Positions 9,309 to 19,485 of a stretch of 64,000 nt of DNA are shown here, one piece after another. The notes below the pieces were generated by a model. The model ran no database searches and was not told the origin of the DNA. It was given only the letters and a program-made list of their open reading frames with translations. The translations under genes were made by a program, and so were the position numbers. The DNA is from Sphingomonas sp. LaA6.9. Lineage in GTDB: Bacteria; Pseudomonadota; Alphaproteobacteria; Sphingomonadales; Sphingomonadaceae. The stretch covers positions 1-64,000 of the forward strand of contig NZ_JAKVIO010000020.1 of the NCBI RefSeq assembly GCF_022601895.1, written 5' to 3'. The stretch's first letter is position 1, and the number at the start of each line of letters is the position of its first letter.

Positions 9309-9661
9309 ACGGTAAAGCTCTCGCCGCAGCCGCACGCGCCCTTGGCGTTGGGATTGTTGAAGACGAAGCCCGCGGTGAAATCGTCCTCGACCCAGTCCAT
9401 CGTCGAGCCGATCAGGTAGAGGACCGAGGCAGCATCGATGAAGAAGGGCCCGGCGGGCGTCTCGATGCGCTCGTCGAAGCTCGCCGCCTCGCTCACATAA
9501 TCGACCGAATAGGCGAGCCCCGAACAGCCGCGCCGCGGGGTCGAGAGCTTGAGGCCGAGCGTGCCCTCCGGCGCGCTCGCCATCAGCGTCGCGATCCGCG
9601 CCTCCGCCGAGGGGGTCAGGATCACCGCGGCGGGACGCGCGCGTGTTGTAGTGGCCGTCAT
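9305..9661 (-). CDS. sufA: A-type iron-sulfur carrier protein (SufA/ErpA/IscA family)
   Basis: 118 residues. The three conserved cysteines are present: RRGCSGLAYSVDYV and the C-terminal GACGCGESF (Cys-Gly-Cys). It accepts Fe-S clusters from the SufBCD scaffold and delivers them to apoproteins. I start at ATG 9661 (MTATTTRAR), which has GGAG upstream; an in-frame ATG at 9685 would begin inside the repeat element. It is the last gene of the suf cluster, separated from the sufT-like gene by a palindromic repeat. Its stop overlaps the protease gene's stop region by four bases, tail to tail. Confidence 0.93.
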   Translation of the reverse strand: MTATTTRARPAAVILTPSAEARIATLMASAPEGTLGLKLSTPRRGCSGLAYSVDYVSEAASFDERIETPAGPFFIDAASVLYLIGSTMDWVEDDFTAGFVFNNPNAKGACGCGESFTV

Positions 9662-9680
9662 CAACTCAACTCCAAACCCG

Positions 9681-9778
9681 CTCACCCTGAGGAGGCACTG
9701 AGCCTGGCGAAGTCCCGTCTCGAAGGACTGCCCTTCGAGACGCAGCTTCGTCTTTGCTCAGCTGCTCCTCAGGGTGAG
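9681..9778. repeat. Palindromic intergenic repeat (REP/BIME-like)
   Basis: The outer arms CTCACCCTGAGGAG (9681-9694) and CTCCTCAGGGTGAG (9765-9778) are perfectly complementary. A second nested stem is at 9717-9726/9732-9741 (GTCTCGAAGG and its complement), and the parts between also pair imperfectly (CTGAGC...GCTCAG, CGAAG...CTTCG). The CCCTGAGGAG/CTTCGAGAC type of sequence is the kind of dispersed intergenic repeat found in many copies in sphingomonad genomes. Here it interrupts the suf operon before sufA and could act as a processing or attenuation site. Confidence 0.75.
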
Positions 9779-9792
9779 CGGCCAAATTCATG

Positions 9793-10272
9793 TCAGAGCA
9801 TTCCCAGTTCGAGCTTGGCCTCATCCGACATTTTCTGCGGGTCCCATGGCGGATCCCAGACGAGATTGACCTCGGCCGATCCGATCCCCGCCACCGCGCC
9901 CACGCGAAGCTCGACCTCGGCGGGCATCGACTCGGCGACCGGACAATGCGGCGTAGTCAGCGTCATCGTGACGACGGCATGGCCGTCCTCGGTGATGTCG
10001 ACGCCATAGATCAGCCCGAGATCGTAGATGTTCACGGGAATCTCGGGATCGAAGATCTCCTTCAGCGAGGCGATCACCGCCTCGTAGAGGTCGCCGCCCG
10101 GCGCGCCCGCCGGGTCGGCCGCTGGCTTCTGCGATAGGAACCCCTCGAGATAGTCGCGCTTGCGCTCCATCGTCTCGCGCGGCGTTTCGGCCGCCACGTC
10201 CTCGACGCGCGCCTTGGGGGGCTTTACCGCCTCGCCGACTTCCTCGACCAATATCTTGCGTTCCTCGTTCAC
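9793..10272 (-). CDS. sufT: SUF-system Fe-S assembly protein, DUF59/MIP18 family (SufT-like)
   Basis: 159 residues. An acidic/charged N-terminal extension (about 1-60) precedes the DUF59 domain: LKEIFDPEIPVNIYDLGLIY and the conserved TTPHCPVAESMPAEVE with the functional Cys, then the WDPPWDP motif. DUF59 proteins help mature Fe-S proteins. The start is GTG 10272, overlapping the sufS stop by four bases (GTGA), with GAGG eight bases upstream inside sufS. The symbol is used in the broad sense of the suf-linked DUF59 protein. Confidence 0.9.
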   Translation of the reverse strand: MNEERKILVEEVGEAVKPPKARVEDVAAETPRETMERKRDYLEGFLSQKPAADPAGAPGGDLYEAVIASLKEIFDPEIPVNIYDLGLIYGVDITEDGHAVVTMTLTTPHCPVAESMPAEVELRVGAVAGIGSAEVNLVWDPPWDPQKMSDEAKLELGML

Positions 10273-11483
10273 CCGAAGATCCTCGTTACCCGTTCTATAC
10301 CCTTGGCGAGCGCCTCGACATCGGCCTCGCTCGAATAGACGCCGAAGCTCGCACGCGCGGTGGCGTCGACTCCCAGATGCGCCATCAGCGGCTGCGCGCA
10401 GTGATGTCCTGCGCGGATCGCCACATGGCTTTCGTCCAATATGGTGCCGATATCGTGGGGATGAACCCCCTCGATGCCAAAGCTGACGATTCCCGCCGAA
10501 TCCTCGGGCCCGAACAGGCGCACGCTGTTGATCGCGCCAAGCGCCTCGCGCGCGGCCTTCACCAGCGCTGCTTCATGCGCGTGGATCGCGTTCAGCCCGA
10601 TCGCGTCGACATAGTCCACTGCGGCGTGGAGACCGATCACGCCCACCACATGCGGCGTCCCCGCCTCGAAGCGCGCGGGGGGCGGGGCATAGGTGGTCTT
10701 CTCGAAAGTGACCTTGTCGATCATCGCACCGCCGCCGTGCCAGGGCGGCATCGATTCGAGGATCTCGCCCCGCGCCCAGAGCACGCCGATGCCAGTCGGG
10801 CCATAAAGCTTGTGCCCCGAAAAGGCATAGAAATCGGCGCCGATCTCGGCGACGTTCACGGGCAGGCGCGGCACCGCCTGGCAGCCGTCGAGCAGCAGCT
10901 TCGCGCCAACGACATGCGCCAGTTCGGCCGCACGCTTTGCATCGAGCACCGATCCGAGCACGTTCGAGACATGCGCCAGCGCGACGAGCTTGTGCGCAGG
11001 GGTCAGCATCGCCGCAACCGCGTCGAGGTCGATCCTGCCGTCCCCGGTCAGCGGCGCGACGTCGATCCCGATCCCCGTGCGGTCGCGCAGCAGCTGCCAG
11101 GGCACGATGTTCGAATGATGCTCGAGCATCGAGAGCAGCACGCGGTCCCCCGCCTTCAGATGCGTATTGCCCCAGCTATGCGCGACGAGATTGATGCTCT
11201 CGGTCGCGCCGCGCGTGAAGACGATCTCCTCGGCCGCGCCCGCACCGATGAAGCGCGCGATCCGCTGCCGTGCCGCCTCGAACGCCACGGTCATCTCGGC
11301 CGAGCGCTGATAGACGCCGCGGTGTACGGTGGCATAGGTCTCGCCATAGCCGCGCGCGATCGCGTCGATCACGGCGCGCGGCTTCTGGGCAGTCGCCGCG
11401 CTGTCGAGATAGCGCCAGCCCTCGGGGATCGCGGGAAAGTCCGCGAGATGGTCGAGAGGGCGGGTATCCGCGAGCACGCTCAC
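10269..11483 (-). CDS. sufS: Cysteine desulfurase SufS
   Basis: 404 residues. A PLP-dependent group II desulfurase. It shows the N-terminal YLDSAATAQKPRAVIDAI, the PLP lysine in AFSGHKLYGPTG, SMLEHHSNIVPWQLL and the catalytic cysteine in IRAGHHCAQPLM. It removes sulfur from cysteine for cluster assembly on SufBCD. The start is GTG 11483, which overlaps the sufD stop as GTGA and has GGAGG seven bases upstream. A longer in-frame opening to 11678 is Arg-rich antisense-like sequence of sufD and is rejected. No sufE gene is seen nearby, so the sulfur acceptor must be elsewhere or direct. Confidence 0.96.
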   Translation of the reverse strand: MSVLADTRPLDHLADFPAIPEGWRYLDSAATAQKPRAVIDAIARGYGETYATVHRGVYQRSAEMTVAFEAARQRIARFIGAGAAEEIVFTRGATESINLVAHSWGNTHLKAGDRVLLSMLEHHSNIVPWQLLRDRTGIGIDVAPLTGDGRIDLDAVAAMLTPAHKLVALAHVSNVLGSVLDAKRAAELAHVVGAKLLLDGCQAVPRLPVNVAEIGADFYAFSGHKLYGPTGIGVLWARGEILESMPPWHGGGAMIDKVTFEKTTYAPPPARFEAGTPHVVGVIGLHAAVDYVDAIGLNAIHAHEAALVKAAREALGAINSVRLFGPEDSAGIVSFGIEGVHPHDIGTILDESHVAIRAGHHCAQPLMAHLGVDATARASFGVYSSEADVEALAKGIERVTRIFG

Positions 11484-12555
11484 AGCGCCGCCTCCAGCCA
11501 CGCATCGGCATCCGCAGTGAATGCCTCGCGCACCGCGTCCTCGCCGATCCGCTCGAGCGCGTCGGCGACGAAGGCGCGCGTCAGCAGCGCCTCGGCCTGA
11601 GCCGGGGGAATCCCGCGCGATTCGAGGTAGAACAATGCGCGCTTGTCGAGTTCGCCGACGGTCGCGCCGTGCGCGCATTTGACGTCATCGGCAAAGATTT
11701 CGAGCTCGGGCTTGAGGTTCACAGTCGCGGTGCGCTGAAGCAGCAGTCCGCGCAGCGACTGTTCGCCATCGGTCTTCTGCGCGCCGCGCGCAACCTCGAC
11801 GCGCGCGGCAAGACTGGCGGCCGATTTGTCCGCGGCCACCGCGCGCCAGGTCTGGCGGCTGACGCCATTTTCGGCGTCATGACGCAATACGATCGCGGCC
11901 TCCTGCCGCTGGTCGCCACGGCAGAGCAGCGTACCGCCAATCTCAGCAAAACCCGCATCACCGGTCAGCGCCACCGCGCCGTCGATCCGGCTGTCTGCGC
12001 CACCCGCGCCAAGGAAGATGCTGACAAGGCTGGCGCCCTGCCCGACCGTCGCCTCGTCGCGCAGCGAGACGAAGCCGCTCGACTGGAGCAGGCGTACCGA
12101 GCGCATCAGCCGCGCAGTCGGCGCAAGCGTGATTTCGGTGAGGCGATTGGACCAGCCATCACCGATAAAGGTTTCGACAATGCTTGCCTGCGCGTCTTCG
12201 TCGAGCGCGATGCGCCCCGCGACGTGATTGGCGCCGCCCGTGGCGACATGGACGATTTCGACCGGCCCCGAACTCGCCGCATCGCGACCAAGCGCGAGCG
12301 TCCAGCCCTTGGCCGTGGCGAGACTCCCGAGTGGGTGCGTGCTGGTTGCGGCGACGTCGCCGACCAGCATTTCACCCGGCGCGCTCTGCGAAGCATCGAA
12401 CAGGCCATCGACGAAGAGGAGGCGCGGACCGCCGAGATCGAGCCAGGGCAGCTTGGCAAGCGGACGTTCGGCGTGCGGCGCCTCCGCAAGCGTGGACAGC
12501 GCCGAAAGATCCGACCAGCGCCACGCTTCCTCGCGCGTCGAGGGGAGCGCCAATG

Positions 12556-12559
<4 letters not shown>
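11480..12559 (-). CDS. sufD: Fe-S cluster assembly protein SufD
   Basis: 359 residues. The diverged N-terminal half starts with TREEAWRWSDLSAL, the typical SufD/SufB R-x-E-x-W-R-x-(T/S) pattern. The C-terminal half has the beta-helix core ending in DDVKCAHGATVGELDKRALF, containing the conserved CxHGAT, then YLESRGIP. Partner of SufB and SufC in the scaffold complex. The start is GTG 12559, in a GTGA overlap with the sufC stop. Confidence 0.95.
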
Positions 12560-13285
<726 letters not shown>

Positions 13286-13299
<14 letters not shown>

Positions 13300-13537
13300 T
13301 AACGGCTTCTTTCAAATCTTTAAGCTGCTCCAGATCGCCGCCATATCGGCGGTATACCGCCCTCAGCTCGCGAATATCCTCGGCTGTCAGTCGGCCAAGG
13401 TTCAAGTCGAGATAGAGCTTCCGCAGCTCACCATAGACTCTGCTCACTCCGTTGATCTGATCGAGCCATGCGAAATGCGCTCGCTCATCGCCGTCTGACC
13501 AGTAGGTCGTGCTCTCAAAGAAAAAGAGGCTAGCCAA
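13286..13537 (-). CDS. Small protein of unknown function between sufB and sufC
   Basis: 83 residues from a TTG start at 13537, with a strong GGAGGGG five to six bases upstream inside the end of sufB. It contains no internal Met, so TTG is the only likely start. Composition: hydrophobic N-terminus ([12 protein letters not shown]), then a helical charged part ([40 protein letters not shown]). It overlaps the sufB end by 8 bp and the sufC start by 14 bp. It is AT-richer than its neighbours. I do not recognise a family; it could be an accessory factor of the SUF complex or a coupling leader. It may also be a fortuitous frame. Confidence 0.5.
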
Positions 13538-14999
13538 CGGACCCCTCCAGGCTGATCCCGAGCAGCTTCTGCGCCTCGACCGCGAACTCCATCGGGAGCT
13601 GCTGGAGCACCTCCTTGGCGAACCCGTTCACGATCAGCGCCACCGCGCTTTCCTGATCGAGCCCGCGCTGCATCGCGTAGAAGAGCTGGTCGTCGCTGAT
13701 CTTCGAGGTGGTCGCCTCATGCTCGATCTGCGCCGAGGGATTGCGCACCTCGATATAGGGCACGGTGTGTGCGCCGCATTTGTCGCCGAGCAACAGGCTG
13801 TCGCACTGGGTGAAGTTGCGGACATTCTCGGCGGTCGGGCCGACGCGGACGAGGCCGCGATAGGTGTTGCTCGACACCCCCGCGCTGATCCCCTTCGACA
13901 CGATCGTCGAGCGGCTGTTCTTGCCCAAGTGGATCATCTTGGTGCCGGTATCGGCCTGCTGGTGGTTGTTGGTGACCGCCACCGAATAGAATTCGCCGAC
14001 GCTGTTCTCGCCCGCGAGCACGCAGCTCGGATATTTCCATGTGATCGCCGAACCCGTCTCGACCTGCGTCCAGCTGACCTTGGAGTTCTTGCCCTGGCAC
14101 AGTGCGCGCTTGGTGACGAAATTATAGATGCCGCCGCGCCCTTCCGCATCGCCCGGATACCAGTTCTGTACCGTCGAGTATTTAATTTCGGCATCGTCCA
14201 GTGCGACCAGCTCGACCACCGCGGCGTGGAGCTGGTTCTCATCGCGCATCGGCGCGGTGCAGCCTTCGAGGTATGAGACGTAAGCGCCCTTGTCCGCGAC
14301 GATCAGCGTGCGCTCGAACTGCCCCGTATTCTCGGCATTGATCCGGAAATAGGTGCTGAGTTCCATCGGGCAGCGCACGCCCTCGGGGATGTAGACGAAG
14401 GTGCCGTCCGAAAAGACCGCGCAGTTCAAGGCCGCGAAATAATTGTCGTGCTGCGGCACGACCTTGCCGAGCCACTTCCTCACGAGCTCGGGATATTCGC
14501 GGATCGCCTCGCTGATCGAGCGGAAGATCACCCCCGCCTCCTCAAGCTCCTTGCGGAAGGTCGTGGCGACCGAAACCGAGTCGAACACCGCATCGACCGC
14601 GACCTTGCGCGCGCCCTTGACCCCTGCGAGCACTTCCTGCTCGGCGATCGGGATGCCCAGCTTGCGATAGGTTTCGAGGATTTCGGGATCGAGTTCGTCG
14701 AGCGAGTTCAGCTCGGCCTTTTTTTTCGGCTCCGCATAATAATAGGCGTCCTGATAATCGATCGGCGGGATCGAGAGCTTGGCCCAGTCGGGACTCTCCA
14801 TCGTCAGCCAGTGGCGATAGGCCTTCAATCGCCATTCGAGCATCCATTCGGGCTCGCGCTTCTTGGCCGAAATGAAGCGGACGGTGTCCTCGTTCAGCCC
14901 CTTGGGCGCGAAATCCTGTTCGACATCGCTGGTGAAGCCCCATTCATACTGGCTGAGCTTCTCGGCGGCAGCGAGCGCTTCGGCGTTCTTGGTGGCCAT
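13530..14999 (-). CDS. sufB: Fe-S cluster scaffold protein SufB
   Basis: 489 residues, full length. Signatures include [52 protein letters not shown], and ASYLEGC-type [18 protein letters not shown], then [20 protein letters not shown] and the C-terminal [19 protein letters not shown] with conserved Cys residues and the EHEATTSKI segment. The start ATG 14999 shares one base with the Rrf2 stop (TGATG) and has GGGAGGG upstream. The open frame extends further upstream into the regulator gene, but that part is not SufB-like. Confidence 0.97.
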   Translation of the reverse strand: MATKNAEALAAAEKLSQYEWGFTSDVEQDFAPKGLNEDTVRFISAKKREPEWMLEWRLKAYRHWLTMESPDWAKLSIPPIDYQDAYYYAEPKKKAELNSLDELDPEILETYRKLGIPIAEQEVLAGVKGARKVAVDAVFDSVSVATTFRKELEEAGVIFRSISEAIREYPELVRKWLGKVVPQHDNYFAALNCAVFSDGTFVYIPEGVRCPMELSTYFRINAENTGQFERTLIVADKGAYVSYLEGCTAPMRDENQLHAAVVELVALDDAEIKYSTVQNWYPGDAEGRGGIYNFVTKRALCQGKNSKVSWTQVETGSAITWKYPSCVLAGENSVGEFYSVAVTNNHQQADTGTKMIHLGKNSRSTIVSKGISAGVSSNTYRGLVRVGPTAENVRNFTQCDSLLLGDKCGAHTVPYIEVRNPSAQIEHEATTSKISDDQLFYAMQRGLDQESAVALIVNGFAKEVLQQLPMEFAVEAQKLLGISLEGSVG

Positions 15000-15409
15000 C
15001 AGTGCGCCCTCCCCGAAAGCGATGCCAGTGTCACGCCAGCGAGCGCGCCGCGTACCGCGCCGCTGACCGCATTCATGTGCGGCTTCACGCGGCAATCGGC
15101 TTCGAGCGCGCAGTCATGGGCGCCATGTTCGGCACAGGGGGTCATTGCAATGGGTCCTTCGACGGCCTCGATCACATCGGCGAGGCTGATGGCGGCGGGC
15201 GGGCGCGCGAGGCGGATCCCGCCCCCCGTACCGCGGCTGGATTCGATAAGCCCCGCAGCGGACAGCCGGCTGACCAGCTTCTGCGCGGTGGGCAGCGGAA
15301 TGCCCGTCTCGGCGGAGAGCGTCGTCGCGTTCATCTTCGTCGCGCCGCAATGGCGCGCCGCGGCCGACATCATCACGACGGCATAATCGGCAAGGCTCGA
15401 AAGACGCAT
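14999..15409 (-). CDS. Rrf2-family regulator of the suf operon (SufR/IscR-like)
   Basis: 136 residues. The N-terminal winged helix ([52 protein letters not shown]) is followed by a Cys-containing loop with Cys92, Cys100 and Cys106 ([18 protein letters not shown]). This is the three-cysteine pattern that binds an Fe-S cluster in IscR-type sensors. It is the first gene of the suf operon, so it probably represses the operon when Fe-S status is adequate. A palindrome lies 19 bp upstream of its start. Confidence 0.93.
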   Translation of the reverse strand: MRLSSLADYAVVMMSAAARHCGATKMNATTLSAETGIPLPTAQKLVSRLSAAGLIESSRGTGGGIRLARPPAAISLADVIEAVEGPIAMTPCAEHGAHDCALEADCRVKPHMNAVSGAVRGALAGVTLASLSGRAH

Positions 15410-15427
15410 CTTTGCGAATGACTCTCA

Positions 15428-15450
15428 AATCGGACTGATTCGTTCCGATT
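15428..15450. promoter_or_regulatory. Candidate Rrf2 operator upstream of the suf operon
   Basis: AATCGGA (15428-15434) and TCCGATT (15444-15450) form perfect 7-bp arms around a 9-bp centre (CTGATTCGT). The element lies 19-41 bp before the regulator's start codon on its coding strand, where an autoregulatory operator would be expected. Rrf2 proteins bind palindromes of about this size. The assignment is positional. Confidence 0.5.
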
Positions 15451-15492
15451 GCCATATGGCGAGGCTCCGCCGCGGGATCAACCCCGGAGGGC

Positions 15493-16338
15493 TCAGCTTC
15501 CCTGAAAGAGCGGATCCGTCGGCCCGGCGATATCGACGCGACCGCGCTTCAACTGCGCAAGCACGGGCAGCGCATCCTCGAAGCGCTTGGGCGTGATCCC
15601 CGTAAATTGCTTGATTTCCTTGATGAAGTGCGACTGGTCGTAGAAGTTTTCCGCCATAAGCCCGCTTGTCTCGCCGTCGCCGAGCGCCAGCGATGCCGCC
15701 ACGCGAAGCGCGCGATATTTGCGCGCGAGCAGCTTGGGCGGCGCGCCATAATATCGCTTGCACAGCCTTTCGACCTGCCGCCGCGACAGTTCCAGCGTCG
15801 CCACGAGATCGTCGACCATGGGCGAAGGGGACGCAGCGAGCCACGCGTCGACCCGGCCCGTAAAGGCGAGCGCCACCTGCCGGTCGCGCTGGATGAGCTC
15901 GCGGAACAGCGCGCTGGCGATCACCGCCTTGTCCTCCACCGTCGGCGCGGCGTGCAGGCGCTCCATGATTCCCGCCAGCGCCGCGCCGAAAAAGTCCGTG
16001 GCATCGACCGCGCGATTGACGAGCATTGATGCCTCGAACCCCAACAGCGCGCCCCAGCCCGCAGGCAGCAGTCCCGCGCCGAACAGGTGAATCGGCCCCT
16101 CGGCGCGGATATTGGTGTTGCCCGTGGTCGGGCCGATGATGCTGATGATCGGGATCTGCTGGATATGGCCATCGGCGAAACGGCATGTGCCGCTGCCCGA
16201 AAAGCCGAAGCGGATCTGCGCATAGTCGGCGCACTCGCCCGCCTCGAAGTGCGGCACATCCGCGCGGAACTCGTAAAAAGCGGTGATATAGGCGCTCAGA
16301 TCCGCGTCAGGCGCGGCATAGGTCAGCGACATATCCAT
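15493..16338 (-). CDS. AraC-family transcriptional regulator (tandem copy 1)
   Basis: 281 residues. The N-terminal part (1-150) is of the DUF6597/AraC type (YAQIRFGFSGSGTCRFADGH, IIGPTTGNTNIRAEGPIH, FGAGLLPAGWGALLGFEAS). The C-terminal AraC HTH pair is at about 170-265 (LSRRQVERLCKRYYGAPPKL, FYDQSHFIKEIKQFTGITPK). It is a clear paralogue of the next gene, equal in length and similar throughout. The target is unknown; the nearest genes give no pathway hint. Confidence 0.9.
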   Translation of the reverse strand: MDMSLTYAAPDADLSAYITAFYEFRADVPHFEAGECADYAQIRFGFSGSGTCRFADGHIQQIPIISIIGPTTGNTNIRAEGPIHLFGAGLLPAGWGALLGFEASMLVNRAVDATDFFGAALAGIMERLHAAPTVEDKAVIASALFRELIQRDRQVALAFTGRVDAWLAASPSPMVDDLVATLELSRRQVERLCKRYYGAPPKLLARKYRALRVAASLALGDGETSGLMAENFYDQSHFIKEIKQFTGITPKRFEDALPVLAQLKRGRVDIAGPTDPLFQGS

Positions 16339-16418
16339 CGGATACCCCCTCGCATCGACCCGGCGCGAGACTAGCGCACGCCATGGCGGGCATCAAATCT
16401 CCCGATCAATCAGGGGAT

Positions 16419-17264
16419 TCAGGTCTGGAAGACGATCGGGTCGACCTTGCCGGCAAGCTCGGCGGGCTTGACGGTCAGCTTGGCGAGAACGGGCAGATCC
16501 TCGCTGAAGCGCTTGGGGGTAAGCCCGGTAAACTGCTTGATCTCGCGGATGAAATGCGACTGGTCGTAGAAACTTTCGCCGATCAGCTCGCCGACCTCGG
16601 CCTCGCCGCGCGCGAGCGTGGTGGCGGCGCGTATTGCGCGATATTTGCGCGAAAGCAGCTTGGGCGGCACGCCATAGAGGCGCTTGCACTGGCGTTCGAC
16701 CTGCCGGCGCGAAAGCCCGATCCGGTCGACGAGATCCTGCACGTCGGGAGAAAGCGCGCTTTCCAGCCATTCGTCGACGACGCGCGTGAACCAGACCGGG
16801 GTTTCCTCGATCCGCTTGGCGAGCTCACGCGTCACGCGGCTGCCGATCGCGACCTTGGCCTCCAGGCTGTCGACGGCGCGCAGCTCCTCGATCACGTCGA
16901 ACAGCCCCGGGCCGAAAAGGTGCGTCGCGTCGATCGCGCGGTTGACCAGCGTCGAAGCCTCGAACCCCATCAGCGCGCCCCAGCCCGCGGGCAGCAGCCC
17001 CGCGCCGAAGATGTGGATCGGCCCCTCGACACGCACTTTGGTATTGCCCGTGGTGGGCCCAACGATGGTGACGGGCGACGACGCCTGCTCATGCCCGTCC
17101 GCGAAATGATAGGTGCCCTGCCCCGACAGCATGAAGCGGATCTGCGCGAAATCGGCGCGTTCGACATCCTCGAACACTGGGATGGGCGCACGGAATTCAT
17201 AGAAAACCGAAAGTAACTCGCGCAGATCGCCTTCGGGCGCCGCGTAATCGAGCGTGATGTCCAT
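16419..17264 (-). CDS. AraC-family transcriptional regulator (tandem copy 2)
   Basis: 281 residues, colinear with the neighbouring AraC protein (shared IVGPTTGNTKVRVEGPIHIF, FGAGLLPAGWGALMGFEAST, LSRRQVERQCKRLYGVPPKL, FYDQSHFIREIKQFTGLTPK). The second HTH is well conserved; the N-terminal ligand part has diverged more. Spacing to copy 1 is 80 bp, and both are on the minus strand. The tandem pair probably arose by local duplication. Confidence 0.9.
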   Translation of the reverse strand: MDITLDYAAPEGDLRELLSVFYEFRAPIPVFEDVERADFAQIRFMLSGQGTYHFADGHEQASSPVTIVGPTTGNTKVRVEGPIHIFGAGLLPAGWGALMGFEASTLVNRAIDATHLFGPGLFDVIEELRAVDSLEAKVAIGSRVTRELAKRIEETPVWFTRVVDEWLESALSPDVQDLVDRIGLSRRQVERQCKRLYGVPPKLLSRKYRAIRAATTLARGEAEVGELIGESFYDQSHFIREIKQFTGLTPKRFSEDLPVLAKLTVKPAELAGKVDPIVFQT

Positions 17265-17389
17265 GCCCCGTTCGACCCGATTTTATTGTTGCGGAGGGCA
17301 ATATACCGCAACAGCGAAGGCATGAAAAGCGACCCGGCCGGCAGAACGCCAGCCAGGTCGTAAGTTCAAGAACCCCTAAAGAATTTCAA

Positions 17390-17422
17390 GGGCCCTTCGG
17401 GTCGCATGACCCTTTAGGGCCC
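17390..17422 (-). terminator. Stem-loop between the AraC pair and the DUF885 gene
   Basis: GGGCCC (17390-17395) and GGGCCC (17417-17422) flank an inner stem GGGTC-GCAT-GACCC (17399-17412). Read on the minus strand, the structure is followed by TTGAAATTCTTT. It is about 65 bp past the DUF885 stop and could terminate that transcript or be part of the leader of the downstream AraC gene. The U-tract is weak. Confidence 0.4.
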
Positions 17423-17487
17423 CGGTCGACGATTCGTATTGTATGGAATCGACATGCAGCGGGATTTCTTGGTTAATTCACAATACG

Positions 17488-19317
17488 TCACGCGGCCTTG
17501 CCGCCCGCCGCGATCCAGGCGTCGACGCGCTCCTCCATCACGTCGAGCGGTACGGGCCCGCTCTTGAGGATGACATCATGAAAGCCGCGCACGTCGAACC
17601 GCGCGCCCAGCGCCTTTTGCGCCCTGTCGCGCAGCTCGCTGATCTTCAGCCGCCCGACCAGATAGGCAGTCGCCTGTCCGGGATAGACGATATAGCGTTC
17701 GATCGCCTTGACGATCCCGCCGGGCGCGTCGGCTGAATTGTCCTCGACATATTTGATCGCCTGTTCGCGCGTCCATTTCTTGTGGTGGAGCCCTGAATCG
17801 ACGACCAGCCGGATCGCGCGGTGGAGTTCGAGCTGGAGCCGCCCGAAATCGCGATAGGGATCGGTGTAGAGCCCCATGTCCTTGGCGAGCTTCTCCGAAT
17901 AGAGCCCCCAGCCTTCCGCATAGGCGGTCACGCCGCCAAACTGGCGAAAGGCGGGCACGTCCTTCAATTCGGTCTGGATCGCGAGCTGGAGGTGATGCCC
18001 CGGAATCCCCTCATGATAGAACAGCGCCTCGACCTCGGTCAGCGGCATGTCCGCCATGTTGTAGAGATTGGCGTAATAGGTGCCCGGGCGCGTCCCGTCG
18101 GGCGAGGGGCGCTGGTAGAACGCCTTGCCCGCCGATTTCTCGCGGAATGCCTCGACGGGCTTCACCACCAGCGGCGCCTGCGGCAGCGTCGCGAACCAGT
18201 CGGGCAGCTTCGCAGTCACCCATTGCTTGGCCTTCTCGGTTTCGGAGAGATAGAGCGCGCGGCCCGCCTCGTCATTCGACGCATAGAAGCGCTTGTCCTC
18301 GCGCATGAACTTGAAGAAGCCCTGCAGGTCCCCGGAAAAGCCCGTCTTCTTCATGATCTCGCGCATCTCGCCATGGATGCGCGCGACATTGTCGAGCCCG
18401 ACCTGATGGATCTGGTCGGGGGTCATTGCGGTGGTGGTGTAGTTGGCGAGCCGCTCGGCATAATAGGCGGCCCCCTCCTTGAAGCGCCACACGCCGTCAT
18501 CGATGCCCGCGATCGCCTGCTGGCGCTCCATCTCGGTGATCAGGCGGCCATAAGCGGGCTTGACCGACTTCATCAGCGCATCCGATGCAGCCGCGAGCAG
18601 CGCGTCCTTCTCACCCTGCGCGATATCGAGCTTCGCCACCTTGACCTTGAAATCGGCATAAAGCGGCGCCTCGGTCGCCATCCGCGTGAAGGGGAAGCCC
18701 GAGATCACGTTCTTCGAATCCGAGATCACATAAGGGTACACCCATTTGGGCGGCATCACCCCAGCGGCGGCGCGCGCCTTCGATTCAGCGATCAGCTGGT
18801 CGATCGCGGGGCCAAGACCGTTGAGGCGGCTGACATAGGCTTCGGCATCGGCCTTCGTGTCGATGCGGTGAATATTGATCAGGAAGGCAGGCAGCTGGCT
18901 GTGCGGTCCGTTCATCTGGTCGAAGACATAGCCATAATCGCGATACTGGTACGCCCGCGTGCCCCGCTCGATCATCTTCTCGAACAGGCGGAAGGACAGC
19001 GCGTTCTCGGCGTTGAGCTGCGCGGGGTCGAATTTCGCGCGCATCGCCTTCAGCGCCGCCTGATCGGCGTCATATTCGCGCTCCTCGGCGGCGTCGGTGA
19101 ACTCGTCCCATTTGCCATAGTCGGCATCCTTGATCCCGCGATAGGACTTGGACAGCGGCGAGCGCGCGAGCTGCGCGGCGTCATAATCGGCGAAGAATTT
19201 GAGGATCGCCGCATTCTGGTCGGCCTGCGCCTGCGCGGGCGCGGCGACGGGCAGAATGAGCAGTGGGGCAGCGGCGGCCAGGGCCAGCGCCGACAGGGCG
19301 GGGCGGATTACGCGCAT
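17488..19317 (-). CDS. DUF885 family (M1-like zinc) peptidase, exported
   Basis: 609 residues. A signal peptide is present (residues 1 to about 30, ending APAQAQA). Zinc-binding HExxxGHH-type motif: FYHEGIPGHHLQLAI. VTAYAEGWGLYSEKL supplies the downstream Glu/Tyr region, both hallmarks of DUF885. Family members are periplasmic peptidases/carboxypeptidases of poorly known specificity. I start at ATG 19317, which has GGGAG nine bases upstream; ATG 19338 is in frame but gives a worse signal peptide. Divergent from pyrD. Confidence 0.9.
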   Translation of the reverse strand: MRVIRPALSALALAAAAPLLILPVAAPAQAQADQNAAILKFFADYDAAQLARSPLSKSYRGIKDADYGKWDEFTDAAEEREYDADQAALKAMRAKFDPAQLNAENALSFRLFEKMIERGTRAYQYRDYGYVFDQMNGPHSQLPAFLINIHRIDTKADAEAYVSRLNGLGPAIDQLIAESKARAAAGVMPPKWVYPYVISDSKNVISGFPFTRMATEAPLYADFKVKVAKLDIAQGEKDALLAAASDALMKSVKPAYGRLITEMERQQAIAGIDDGVWRFKEGAAYYAERLANYTTTAMTPDQIHQVGLDNVARIHGEMREIMKKTGFSGDLQGFFKFMREDKRFYASNDEAGRALYLSETEKAKQWVTAKLPDWFATLPQAPLVVKPVEAFREKSAGKAFYQRPSPDGTRPGTYYANLYNMADMPLTEVEALFYHEGIPGHHLQLAIQTELKDVPAFRQFGGVTAYAEGWGLYSEKLAKDMGLYTDPYRDFGRLQLELHRAIRLVVDSGLHHKKWTREQAIKYVEDNSADAPGGIVKAIERYIVYPGQATAYLVGRLKISELRDRAQKALGARFDVRGFHDVILKSGPVPLDVMEERVDAWIAAGGKAA

Positions 19318-19485
19318 CTTGTGGAATCTCCCAGACAAAGTTCTGCGCGGGACCCTAGAGGAAAGAACGCACTGTTGTGAACTCTCCCCATAGACTCGTC
19401 GAAGCGGATATGGCGTTCGTCGAAAGCGTGTGCATCCCGGCTATGTTTTGACCCGTCCCGCCGCTGCTGCCATAGGCTTGGCGCC

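Noticed and set aside
11484-11678. N-terminal extension of SufS
   Set aside because: It would overlap sufD heavily and encodes an Arg-rich stretch; GTG 11483 has a good ribosome site.
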